64,000 nt of DNA from Chryseobacterium sp. 52 (GTDB lineage: Bacteria > Bacteroidota > Bacteroidia > Flavobacteriales > Weeksellaceae), in assembly GCF_002754245.1 (NCBI RefSeq), contig NZ_PEEX01000001.1, positions 2,584,001 through 2,648,000 of the forward strand, written 5' to 3'. The notes beneath the pieces were generated by a model. That model was not told the origin of the DNA. It made no database searches and saw only the letters and a program-made list of their open reading frames with translations. Shown here in pieces: positions 9,680 to 16,941 of this stretch. The position numbers and the translations under genes are program-made. The stretch's first letter is position 1; each line of letters begins with the position of its first letter.

Positions 9680-9831
9680 CAGAATTCGTTTTCTTTCTAG
9701 TTGAACAAAAATTGGCAGATTTTATTACAGAATAGTTAAAGAATTAGTTATCAAAAAAAATAACCAATAAAATAATTCTATCAAACCATTATTTTACTAT
9801 CTTTAGTAGAGATATAAAAGCAAAAATTTAA

Positions 9832-10319
9832 CAGTCCTGTAAAAGTTTATATCTAGATACTGATATTAATGCTTCAGTTGAGACAAATTTGGAAGAATTG
9901 AAAAAACTTAATCCTGGAATTGCTCCGGCCTCTTTGACAGAGTTTGGTGCAAAAATCGATACTGCTTATTCGAAAATAGCAGGAAAGGAATTATCAATTG
10001 TGGGCAAATATTCACAATGGGGAATAGATCGAGACAGCATTGAAGCAATTATAGAGAATGTGGACTACACAGAATGTAAAAAATATTTAAAAGATCATCA
10101 ATACAGAATTATTCTTGCAATTGGTATGGTGTACTTCGATATATCATATGCAGAAAAAGTTTAGATAAAGTTGCTGCTGACTTACAAGTGCAAGCCACGT
10201 CATACGGCATTAGATTCTCATTTAAAAGAGAAGTTAGCAAAGACCTAAAAAAAATTACAAAAGGTTATTATCAGATTTTAGTTTGGAGGACAACAGGAAT
10301 TGATGATTTGAAATTATAG
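9832..10319 (+). pseudogene. Unidentified gene broken by a one-base deletion in an A-run
   Basis: The frame from 9832 has no ATG and continues to TAG at 10162 through the sequence NPGIAPASLTEFGAKIDTAY. At 10154-10158 (GAAAAAGT) a one-base shift leads into a second long frame, LDKVAADLQVQATSYGIRFS, ending at TAG 10317. Restoring one A joins them into a protein of about 160 residues. Both the 5' start and the internal frame are damaged. No family recognised. Confidence 0.5.
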
Positions 10320-10740
10320 CTATTGCTGACTGGGGCATTCGACAAAAGTAGCCACTTGTTTTCGCTCATTGGAGCCTGCTTTTTAGGCCTACACTATTCA
10401 CCAGGTGTTGCGGCAAAATGGCCATTCGGCTCATTTTCATTTTAAGCAGTTTTATATTTCTCCGAGGCGTGAGCAGATTAATATAGTTGTTTTGCGTAGA
10501 AATACTGAATTGGGGATGAGCTAATAGCCTTAAAATCGAAAACTATAAATCTTTTACTGAAGTAATTTTGATCGGGAGCATTTTATGTAAATCGGAGCCT
10601 AAATTCTGTTTTTAAGATACGATCAAGACTAGATGGTAAAAAACGGGGTGTACAGTTTGGAATGAGAATCACTGCAGATCTTTAACGAAATACCCAGCGA
10701 TGTGGTAAACAAGATATTTTATTTTAAAAATTTATAACCT
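10320..10740. other. Non-coding gap with probable element debris
   Basis: About 420 bases with no frame I can support. The first half (10330-10520) is noticeably richer in G and C than its neighbours and contains several short G+C-rich palindromic words such as AGGCCT, unlike ordinary spacer. It may be debris of another mobile element, but I recognise no transposase or terminal repeat in it. Confidence 0.3.
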
Positions 10741-12045
10741 ATGAATAACCCATTTGAAACCTTACTAGATGAAGTCATTACGAATGATTTTGGAGAAATC
10801 AGATTTAAGAATGCTGAACTTGAGATATTGAAAGTTGATGATTTTATAAAAAAGATTATTGATTTACATCTACGATCAACAAATCAAAAACCAATCATCA
10901 AATTAGAGAATTCCATTTCCATTGAAGATTCCCAAAAGCTGTATCGTCGAATGATTACGATATTTATGGCAACTTCTCAATATTTAGATTTAACAACAAG
11001 AATAGAATTACTGGATAAAATCATTACTCAGATTTATAAAAGAGGCAGCATAGAAGGATTTGAATCCGTTTTTCTCACGACATTGGAAGGTTGTCGCAAT
11101 GAGGTGGATGATAAAACTATAGAGTATTATTTCAATAAATTTGCTGTTTTCAACTGGCCTATGAATACAGGAGGTGGATTTAAAACCAGTTATTTTCTAG
11201 ACAGAAACTTTGCTGAATTAAATGCGATTCAGCCAGACTTTAAGATAGAATTCGAGAAATTAAAATATAATCTGAATTCATATTCTTCTTTTAAAGATAA
11301 ACTTCTTGCAAAGCGTGCTCAATACTACGGAATTTCTAAGTCAGAGTGTGTTGGATGGGCGATGGCGACTGGAATAGCTGTAGCTGCAGTATTTAAAGCG
11401 CCAAGATCAGCTGGCGCTACGGCAGGTGAAGTTATAGGCAATATTTTTTGTCCAGAAGATAAAGCCGAAGAGGACAAGCAGAAAGAAAAACCTGCAGATA
11501 AAGCTAAAGATAAGGGTAAGGAGAAAGCTAAGGAGAAGGAAGAACAAGAAAAAGAAAATGAAGATTTCATTGAAGTTGAAGTAGTAAAGGAAGACGCAAA
11601 AGAGGGTGGATGTATTTCACCATATGCTAATGATTTTCTAATATCAGATCCGTATGGTTCGATTATAAAGAGTGAGAAGCTTCATTCCGCTATCCCATAT
11701 GGTAAAGGTTTAAATAAGTATTTTGAGAAGAAAGATAATTTGTATCAATTTTTGAATTTGCCTAGAGTTGAGTTTAATTATGGAAAAATAAACACCAAAA
11801 AGTTGGGTTTTTTAAATAATTCTGAAAATTTCAAAAAAAGCATTTCAGATTTATTCGAATCACACAAATTAGAAATAAAGCCAGATTTAAAAAAAATGCA
11901 GTTACCCAAAAAAACTACTCAAAAAATAGATAAGCAGGACACATACACCAATTTTGGCAAAGATCACATGAAACCTGAAAAGATCGAAGTGCCAAAGGAT
12001 GTACCTGCCGATTTAACTATTGGGAAATTGGGAAAAGGAAAATAA
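10741..12045 (+). CDS. Uncharacterised island protein with a Lys/Glu-rich linker
   Basis: A 434-residue protein with an intact ATG-initiated frame, preceded by an A+T-rich leader. Residues ~1-200 are mainly helical. Residues ~205-235 are small and hydrophobic (GWAMATGIAVAAVFKAPRSA), possibly a membrane-interacting segment. Residues ~240-275 are a low-complexity run of Lys, Glu and Asp. The C-terminal ~150 residues are basic and Pro/Lys-rich. I do not recognise the family. It lies between the AVAST-like module and a DUF6236-like gene inside the element end, so a cargo or defence role is possible but unproven. Confidence 0.7.
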   Translation: MNNPFETLLDEVITNDFGEIRFKNAELEILKVDDFIKKIIDLHLRSTNQKPIIKLENSISIEDSQKLYRRMITIFMATSQYLDLTTRIELLDKIITQIYKRGSIEGFESVFLTTLEGCRNEVDDKTIEYYFNKFAVFNWPMNTGGGFKTSYFLDRNFAELNAIQPDFKIEFEKLKYNLNSYSSFKDKLLAKRAQYYGISKSECVGWAMATGIAVAAVFKAPRSAGATAGEVIGNIFCPEDKAEEDKQKEKPADKAKDKGKEKAKEKEEQEKENEDFIEVEVVKEDAKEGGCISPYANDFLISDPYGSIIKSEKLHSAIPYGKGLNKYFEKKDNLYQFLNLPRVEFNYGKINTKKLGFLNNSENFKKSISDLFESHKLEIKPDLKKMQLPKKTTQKIDKQDTYTNFGKDHMKPEKIEVPKDVPADLTIGKLGKGK

Positions 12046-12213
12046 TACAGCAATATTAATTAATATATGCCACCAACATTCTAATGAAGTGCCAATGAAA
12101 TACCTTATTATATTCGAAACAGCTGATTCACTGGAAACTCCACTATGACTTTTTAATTAAATTTTAATATATAAATCAATTTTTGTATTTGAATTATAAA
12201 TCTCTCTCAAAAA

Positions 12214-13245
12214 ATGGAAAGAACACTCTTATATTATCCGACTATTGATATTCCAAATATGAAATGGTTATACAGTAGCATATTTTACTCTGATAAAGTT
12301 TCTTCAATTGTGCCTTTTCATAACATTGATGATAGGCGTTTCCCTGACAATCTAAAATACTTGGTTGATCAGGAACAATATAAGCCGATTTTTATAGAAA
12401 GGCTTTTAAGTTCATATACTGTCGAATTTAGGGAGTTTGAAGAATTCTTTATTTCAACTACAAGCTCTGACGAATTTAAAAAGACTTTAAATAATGAAAG
12501 TAGTCTCTCTTATAATCAATATGATACACTTTATGGTGGAAAAATGACCCATAGAATTAATCAATATATGAGAGAAACAGGGCTCATTAAAAGTGTCAAT
12601 GGAGATATTTATGTTACAGATGAAGTCGTCTCGCTGTTTTATATGAGTTTGTTAGCACAGTATGTCACAAAGATAATTAAAGACGACTATATTATCCCTT
12701 CTACTGACGACAGGAGATATCAAGATATTGGTTTTAATAGCTCTCAACAGAAAGAACCTGTTATGAATTTTATCATGGAGAATTGTTTACCGACTCCTGT
12801 TGAAAATACGCCTATAAAAAATATTATTAAATTTAAAAAGGAGAGAAGGGATGAACTTTTAGAGTTTCGGAAGTATTTGAGCAGAGTGCAGGAAAAAATC
12901 AGAAAGGCAACAGAAGAAGAAGAGATAAGAGCAATTCAAATGGACACATCCGAAAATATTGAAAAAGGAATAAATGATTTAAGTAGACTTTGCCAAGAAA
13001 ATAGTATTAAGACATTTTTTACTTCTTTTGAAAGTCTTCTAAAGTTAGACAGTCCTAAACTTTTTAAAACACTAACTTTAAGTGGTGCAATAACAACTCC
13101 ATTGTATCCTATACTGGGAGTTATTTCAGGTTTAATTGGTGTGAGCGGAGGAATTGCATCTTCATATTTTTCAAATAGGCGTGAAATTGATAAATCAGAA
13201 CTTGCATATCTATTTAAAGCAAGACAAGAAGGTATAATAAATTAA
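12214..13245 (+). CDS. DUF6236-like protein with a C-terminal membrane hairpin
   Basis: A 343-residue protein starting MERTLLYYPTIDIPNMKWLY, with DKVSSIVPF soon after. This LYYP...W...YSD...SIVP opening is how I remember the DUF6236 family, whose function is unknown and which often sits in variable or defence-rich islands. Residues ~285-320 (ITTPLYPILGVISGLIGVSG) are hydrophobic and glycine-rich, consistent with membrane contact. It is 168 bases downstream of the 10741 gene on the same strand and is followed by a hairpin terminator. It is the last intact gene before the putative attachment site. Confidence 0.65.
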   Translation: MERTLLYYPTIDIPNMKWLYSSIFYSDKVSSIVPFHNIDDRRFPDNLKYLVDQEQYKPIFIERLLSSYTVEFREFEEFFISTTSSDEFKKTLNNESSLSYNQYDTLYGGKMTHRINQYMRETGLIKSVNGDIYVTDEVVSLFYMSLLAQYVTKIIKDDYIIPSTDDRRYQDIGFNSSQQKEPVMNFIMENCLPTPVENTPIKNIIKFKKERRDELLEFRKYLSRVQEKIRKATEEEEIRAIQMDTSENIEKGINDLSRLCQENSIKTFFTSFESLLKLDSPKLFKTLTLSGAITTPLYPILGVISGLIGVSGGIASSYFSNRREIDKSELAYLFKARQEGIIN

Positions 13246-13315
13246 GTGCGGCCAAAAGTGGTTTGGTAAGAATTGAGCGGACTTGGGGAATTTCAACTTT
13301 ACTATTAATTATGGA

Positions 13316-13351
13316 AATTTTTATGACCTCTGTTTTAAAGTCATAAAAATT
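13316..13351 (+). terminator. Hairpin terminator after the DUF6236-like gene
   Basis: AATTTTTATGAC (13316-13327) is the exact reverse complement of GTCATAAAAATT (13340-13351), with a 12-base loop. It lies 70 bases past the stop codon. The stem is A+T-rich, but a perfect 12-bp arm is unlikely by chance here. Confidence 0.5.
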
Positions 13352-13492
13352 GCACTTTCACCCTTTAACTTCTCATTTTTTAACAAAAAGTTGTAAATTT
13401 ACAAATAGAAATTAAAGGGTTCTTTGTTTCAAGTTGTAAGAATTTTGCAGAAATAATTAGATTTTTATTGGTTGGATAATTTAGCTAAAGTT

Positions 13493-13509
13493 GTGGCAAT
13501 ATCGTGGCA
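13493..13509 (+). repeat. Two GTGGCA words one helical turn apart beside the attachment site
   Basis: GTGGCA occurs at 13493-13498 and 13504-13509, 11 bases apart and about 50 bases from the tRNA fragment. Closely spaced repeats at an element end could be recombinase arm-type sites. The repeat is short, so the interpretation is tentative. Confidence 0.25.
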
Positions 13510-13556
13510 CTTTTGCATCCATATAATAAAAGTAGCATAAATAGAGCATTTATAAG

Positions 13557-13583
13557 GGAGGTTCGAATCCCTCTCTCTCCGCA
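13557..13583 (+). other. Attachment-site copy: 3' end of a tRNA-Ser gene
   Basis: The core GGTTCGAATCCCTC at 13559-13572 is a T-arm half with the invariant TTCGAAT loop. It is followed directly by TCTCTCCGC, a 3' acceptor strand as in serine tRNAs beginning GGAGAGA. No 5' half, anticodon arm or variable arm precedes it, and the upstream T-stem strand pairs imperfectly, so this is only a 3' fragment. Such fragments are made when an element integrates into a tRNA 3' end. Orientation implies the intact tRNA is to the left, outside the window, with the element between. Confidence 0.65.
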
Positions 13584-13590
13584 ATCAATA

Positions 13591-13629
13591 CCCAATTTTA
13601 CACCCAAAAATGTAAGATTGGGTTTTTTT
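13591..13629 (+). terminator. Intrinsic terminator displaced from the tRNA-Ser gene
   Basis: Stem arms 13591-13602 and 13611-13622 pair over 12 positions (one G-T), with an 8-base loop, followed by seven T residues (13623-13629). It begins 8 bases after the tRNA fragment, where the native terminator of the tRNA gene would be expected. This supports the tRNA reading and places host chromosome to its right. Confidence 0.75.
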
Positions 13630-13637
13630 ATTTCCGT

Positions 13638-13886
13638 TTATAGAAAATTTAAAGGACTTGGGCTTGCCTTTTTATCAACATCTGTAATGTGGTATAAATC
13701 ACTGTAGTTCTAATGTCATTAGAAGCTGAAAATCCTTGTAATACTCGATCTATACCGCTTTTTATGAGATGCGTGGCGTACACTTATGTAATGTCTACTT
13801 TCCTCATGGCTTCTTTTAAGATTAATTGTACGCTTTTTCCACTGTATCGTGTGCTATTTGAAACCCTCCAGCAAAAATAATTTCGG
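13638..13886 (-). pseudogene. Decayed tyrosine recombinase (XerD/phage-integrase type)
   Basis: On the reverse strand, frames can be chained into the C-terminal catalytic part of a tyrosine recombinase. They run LFLLEGF near 13885, then YSGKSVQLILKEAMRKVDIT (complement of about 13787-13846), then YATHLIKSGID, then IRTTVIYT and finally HITDVDKKASPSPLNFL with a stop at 13638. YATHL and the nucleophile-containing IYTHI are family hallmarks. The H-x-L-R-H segment is lost by a deletion, and at least three other frame breaks are present, so it is inactive. It ends 9 bases from the tRNA terminator. Confidence 0.65.
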
Positions 13887-14173
13887 TTTATATACGGTAT
13901 AATATTCTCTTAGGAGTACTCAAAATTTATCTCACAAAGCAATCATATACTGTCTATTGCCTTTAATGGTATATCCTAAATTACTTTACTATTCATGAAA
14001 GTTTTTTATTAAGTATCTAATTCATAAATAAAGAATTATATTAGCGACAAATCTAACGAAATGCGGATATAGGTTTTTTTTCACAGAGTTCTTATATCTT
14101 TTGTTTCGTGAAAAATAATTTTAGACGTCATTTTGTATAACCAAAAAACGAAAAATATTAATTAAAAAAAACT

Positions 14174-15286
14174 ATGAACTCAACCGAAGTAATAAATAAG
14201 ACAAAATGGTTTTCGAAATTTTCATTATCTTTTTTAGCCATTGTTGGTACTATAAATACTGCTCTTTTTATAATCTCACCTCTTTTACCTTATAAACTTT
14301 CACAGCTTATACTCCCTGTAGGATTCTTTGCCCTGGGATTGGCAATACTATTTTCAATTGGTTTTTCTTTTTATTGGCACAAAAAAGAAAATAACGGAAC
14401 TTTTAATTCTATAAAATGTATTTCTTGGCTTTCAACATTGTTGCGGTATTGGATTGCATTTCTCCTATTGGATTTTGGCTTTCAAAAAATATTTGAAGTT
14501 AATTTTAATTATTCGTATCACATAAATGATTCTTTATCAGGCGCATTAACGGGGCCGGAATTAACTTGGAAATATTATGGATTTTCTTACGGACTTTCTG
14601 TAATTGTGGCATTTTTTCAAATAATTGGTAGTATTCTTTTGTTGTTTAAACGTACACTTTTATTAGGTATTACAATACTTCTACCTGTAATGCTGAACAT
14701 TGTTTTGATTAATATTTTTTATGGTATTGGACCAATTACATTATTTACATCTATTCTCATAACATTAGGCTTAGTTAATCTGTTTTTACAGCAAAAAGTT
14801 AATATAATAAGCTTCTTTAATGAACATAAAAATAAACTACCATCAATTGGTAATAATTTTTCACGCTCAATCGCCCGTGTATTATGTATTCTAATCCCTT
14901 TATTATTTATTATTTACTATAATTATGATGTTCATCTTTCAAAAAAATATTTTGGAAAATGGAAAGTCACATCAATGACACGTAATGGAAAATTGGTTAA
15001 AGAAGATCAATGGCAACAAGATGATTTGGCTTGGAAAACAATCTATATTGAAGAAAGAGGGAAAATGTATTATTGTCCAAATCCATATATGTATGTAGAT
15101 AGTACTTCAATATTTATGAAATACCATCACGATGATAAAGATCAGAATTTTAAGGTAATATCTTATGAAAAGAACCCGAATAAACCTGATACAATTCCTG
15201 TTCAGATTAACAATTTTAGAAATGAATCAATGCAATGGAAAATGATTTTAGACAAGGACACTATTCAAATGGAATTAAAGAAATAA
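14174..15286 (+). CDS. DoxX-like membrane protein with a lipocalin-like C-terminal domain
   Basis: A 370-residue protein. Residues ~15-255 contain about seven hydrophobic segments, and the RYWIAFLLLDFGFQKIF stretch resembles the DoxX/DoxD helix bundle. Residues ~265-370 are soluble, beginning KYFGKWKVTSMTRNGK, like small lipocalin-type lipid-binding domains of Bacteroidetes. A TATCTTTT element lies about 80 bases upstream at the end of a 290-base stretch that otherwise holds nothing I can identify. It converges on the DUF3817 gene. Substrate is unknown; redox or membrane-stress roles are only inferred from DoxX homology. Confidence 0.6.
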   Translation: MNSTEVINKTKWFSKFSLSFLAIVGTINTALFIISPLLPYKLSQLILPVGFFALGLAILFSIGFSFYWHKKENNGTFNSIKCISWLSTLLRYWIAFLLLDFGFQKIFEVNFNYSYHINDSLSGALTGPELTWKYYGFSYGLSVIVAFFQIIGSILLLFKRTLLLGITILLPVMLNIVLINIFYGIGPITLFTSILITLGLVNLFLQQKVNIISFFNEHKNKLPSIGNNFSRSIARVLCILIPLLFIIYYNYDVHLSKKYFGKWKVTSMTRNGKLVKEDQWQQDDLAWKTIYIEERGKMYYCPNPYMYVDSTSIFMKYHHDDKDQNFKVISYEKNPNKPDTIPVQINNFRNESMQWKMILDKDTIQMELKK

Positions 15287-15406
15287 AATCTTTAACAAAA
15301 AACGAAGCTTAACAATCGTTTGGCGAGATTGCGGATTTTGTTGTTAATTCATGTTTACACTTCGCAAGAAATTTTATCTTTCAAATCAAGATCAAACTAA
15401 ACTCAA

Positions 15407-15469
15407 CAAAGTTATTCCCGTAAAATTTTAGAACTGTTATGGCTCTAAAATTTTACGGGAATAACTTTG
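15407..15469. terminator. Perfect 26-bp hairpin between convergent genes
   Basis: Positions 15407-15432 and 15444-15469 are exact reverse complements, with an 11-base loop. The structure sits between the convergent genes at 14174 and 15511 and could stop transcription from both sides. Its length and perfect pairing are unusual for a simple terminator. Confidence 0.7.
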
Positions 15470-15510
15470 AAAAATATTTTCTAATTAATAGGGGAAAGCC
15501 TATTTCGTTT

Positions 15511-15792
15511 TTATGAATACTCTTTTTTGAGACTTTTATCCAGTATAAATGGGACAAATGGGAGTACAGAAGCTATTAAATACAAGATAATTCTTTTAAA
15601 ATTCCATTTGTATTTTATGGCGGCTAGCAGGAGCGCTATCAGAAATACGAGAAACAAAACGCCATGGATCCATCCAAAATATTTTACCCCTTCCGGTATA
15701 TTAAAAAAGTATTTTAAAGGCATTGCAATGAAGAGTAGAATCAGATATGAAAGACCTTCAATTAAAGCTGTTTTACGGTATATATTGATCAT
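15511..15792 (-). CDS. DUF3817 small integral membrane protein
   Basis: A 93-residue protein with three hydrophobic helices. It contains ALIEGLSYLILLF, AMPLKYFF and GWIHGVLFL, which are the conserved E-G-x-S, P-L-K-Y and H-G signatures of DUF3817. Family members are small inner-membrane proteins, sometimes fused to transporters; no activity is established. Length is normal for the family. It is a single-gene unit converging on the DoxX-like gene. Confidence 0.85.
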   Translation of the reverse strand: MINIYRKTALIEGLSYLILLFIAMPLKYFFNIPEGVKYFGWIHGVLFLVFLIALLLAAIKYKWNFKRIILYLIASVLPFVPFILDKSLKKEYS

Positions 15793-16094
15793 CTGAATAA
15801 TTATGCTGTCAAAAGATTATTTTTAAACAATAATAACTTATTCCAATGAAATGGACAACTGTAGAATTCTGTTGCCGGAATGATCAGGGTTATTTTACTT
15901 CAATGAAGAACGGCATTGATGAAATTGTTCCTGCGAGAAATCATCATCAAAAAATCTACGCTGAATATATTTATTTATCTTGAATGTAACAACAGAAAAC
16001 TTTTATTTGATGATTAAAATTTAGTTAGAAAGGTTGTTTGATGGAACTTTTAGATTCATATCCTAAAATAAGATCAATGAACATTTACAAGAAA

Positions 16095-16115
16095 GTTTCG
16101 AATCCCTTTCTCCGC
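16095..16115 (+). other. Degenerate tRNA 3'-end-like fragment
   Basis: GTTTCGAATCCCTTTC followed by TCCGC resembles the fragment at 13557-13583, but is shorter by several bases in the acceptor strand and lacks a proper T-stem. It may be an old, decayed attachment-site copy. No tRNA 5' half is present. Confidence 0.3.
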
Positions 16116-16234
16116 TGAGAAGTAAGTAGAGAAGTTGCAGGAAAAGGTTGGAATGATCAATCCTGGTAGCCTGCGAGGCGGTTTTTATTTGATTTAAGCA
16201 ATGCTCACTAAAAGACGCTTTCAATATTTTATAG

Positions 16235-16357
16235 TATATTTGCAACTTATTTTTAATGGTATCGCAAAAAGATAAAAAGGCATTAGGTGCCCGGCAATAA
16301 TCCTCCACATCTCCGCTGAAAAAACTAATTCCATTAGAATGTTAATGGAACTTTTTT
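16235..16357 (+). other. Decayed tRNA-Ser-like locus with promoter and terminator
   Basis: TATATTTG at 16235-16242 matches the -7 consensus. About 60 bases later comes AATCCTCCACATCTCCGC (16299-16316), like the T-arm 3' strand and acceptor end of a serine tRNA starting GGAGAT. A terminator follows: TTCCATTA (16329-16336) pairs with TAATGGAA (16343-16350), then six T. The central part does not fold into D and anticodon arms, and the T-loop is damaged. The layout of promoter, tRNA end and terminator suggests a dead tRNA gene or a recombination scar. Confidence 0.35.
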
Positions 16358-16476
16358 ATGCAAAAAAGTCACGGATACAGGATGTAACTTTTTCGAAAGC
16401 AAATGGGGAGTAGGATCTGACAATATCTGGAGATGGGTGGGGATATTTTGTTTTTAAAACATTTTGCGAAAATTTA

Positions 16477-16649
16477 TTTTAACGCAAAAGCTTATGAAAA
16501 ATGATATAGAGTTGGAGAAAAGCAAAGGACGCAGCATAGCTGCTGCTGAAGCGTACGGATAAAACGCAGGCTTAGTCAAATCAATGCAATTGATTCCCTC
16601 TTTGCATCCTTTACAATATGCAGGAACAGAATCAAACTTTGCGTTAAAA
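16477..16649. repeat. 12-bp inverted repeats bounding about 150 bases
   Basis: TTTTAACGCAAA (16477-16488) and TTTGCGTTAAAA (16638-16649) are exact reverse complements. The interior contains a GCAGCATAGCTGCTGC palindrome. The unit resembles small non-coding repeat elements found between flavobacterial genes. No target duplication is obvious, so it may be a decayed miniature element or a processed-RNA hairpin. Confidence 0.4.
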
Positions 16650-16941
16650 AAAAATGAATTCTGAGAACTTTAAAAAAAATTAGTGTTGAAATGCAATCGA
16701 AACTCTGAACCGAAGAACTCGCATTCAATACCGTATAGGTTTTAGAATTTTCAGTGATCAGAAATTATTTCTAGCAGAAGATTCCAGTCCTGAACTTTTG
16801 GTTCTTTTGGTTCAAGAAAAAAGCACACCTTACAAAATCACACGCCACAAAAAGTGCATCCATGGGTTGCAGAAGAAGAATCTTATGATAAGATTCTAAT
16901 AATTTGATCATTGAATATAATGACAAAGAAGAAGGAAAGAA

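Larger units (their letters stand above)
15793..16941. other. Gene-poor region with tRNA scraps and repeat debris
   Basis: About 1150 bases without a convincing gene. It holds two tRNA-3'-end-like fragments, a promoter/terminator pair around a decayed tRNA-like sequence, a 12-bp inverted repeat flanking about 150 bases, and a G+C-rich hairpin GCCTGCGAGGC near 16173. A 45-codon frame at 15846-15983 is possible but has no recognisable features. The region looks like the remains of earlier insertions. Confidence 0.5.

Noticed and set aside
13557..13583. Complete tRNA gene
   Set aside because: No D-arm, anticodon arm or 5' acceptor strand can be found upstream; only a 3' fragment is present.
13504..13707. 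67-codon frame across the tRNA fragment
   Set aside because: It translates the tRNA 3' end and terminator; no independent protein features.
15846..15983. 45-codon frame MKWTTVEFCCRNDQG
   Set aside because: Too short, no homologue recognised, no promoter; left as spacer.
16063..16308. 81-codon reverse frame in the gene-poor region
   Set aside because: Overlaps both tRNA-like scraps and the putative promoter; composition not protein-like.
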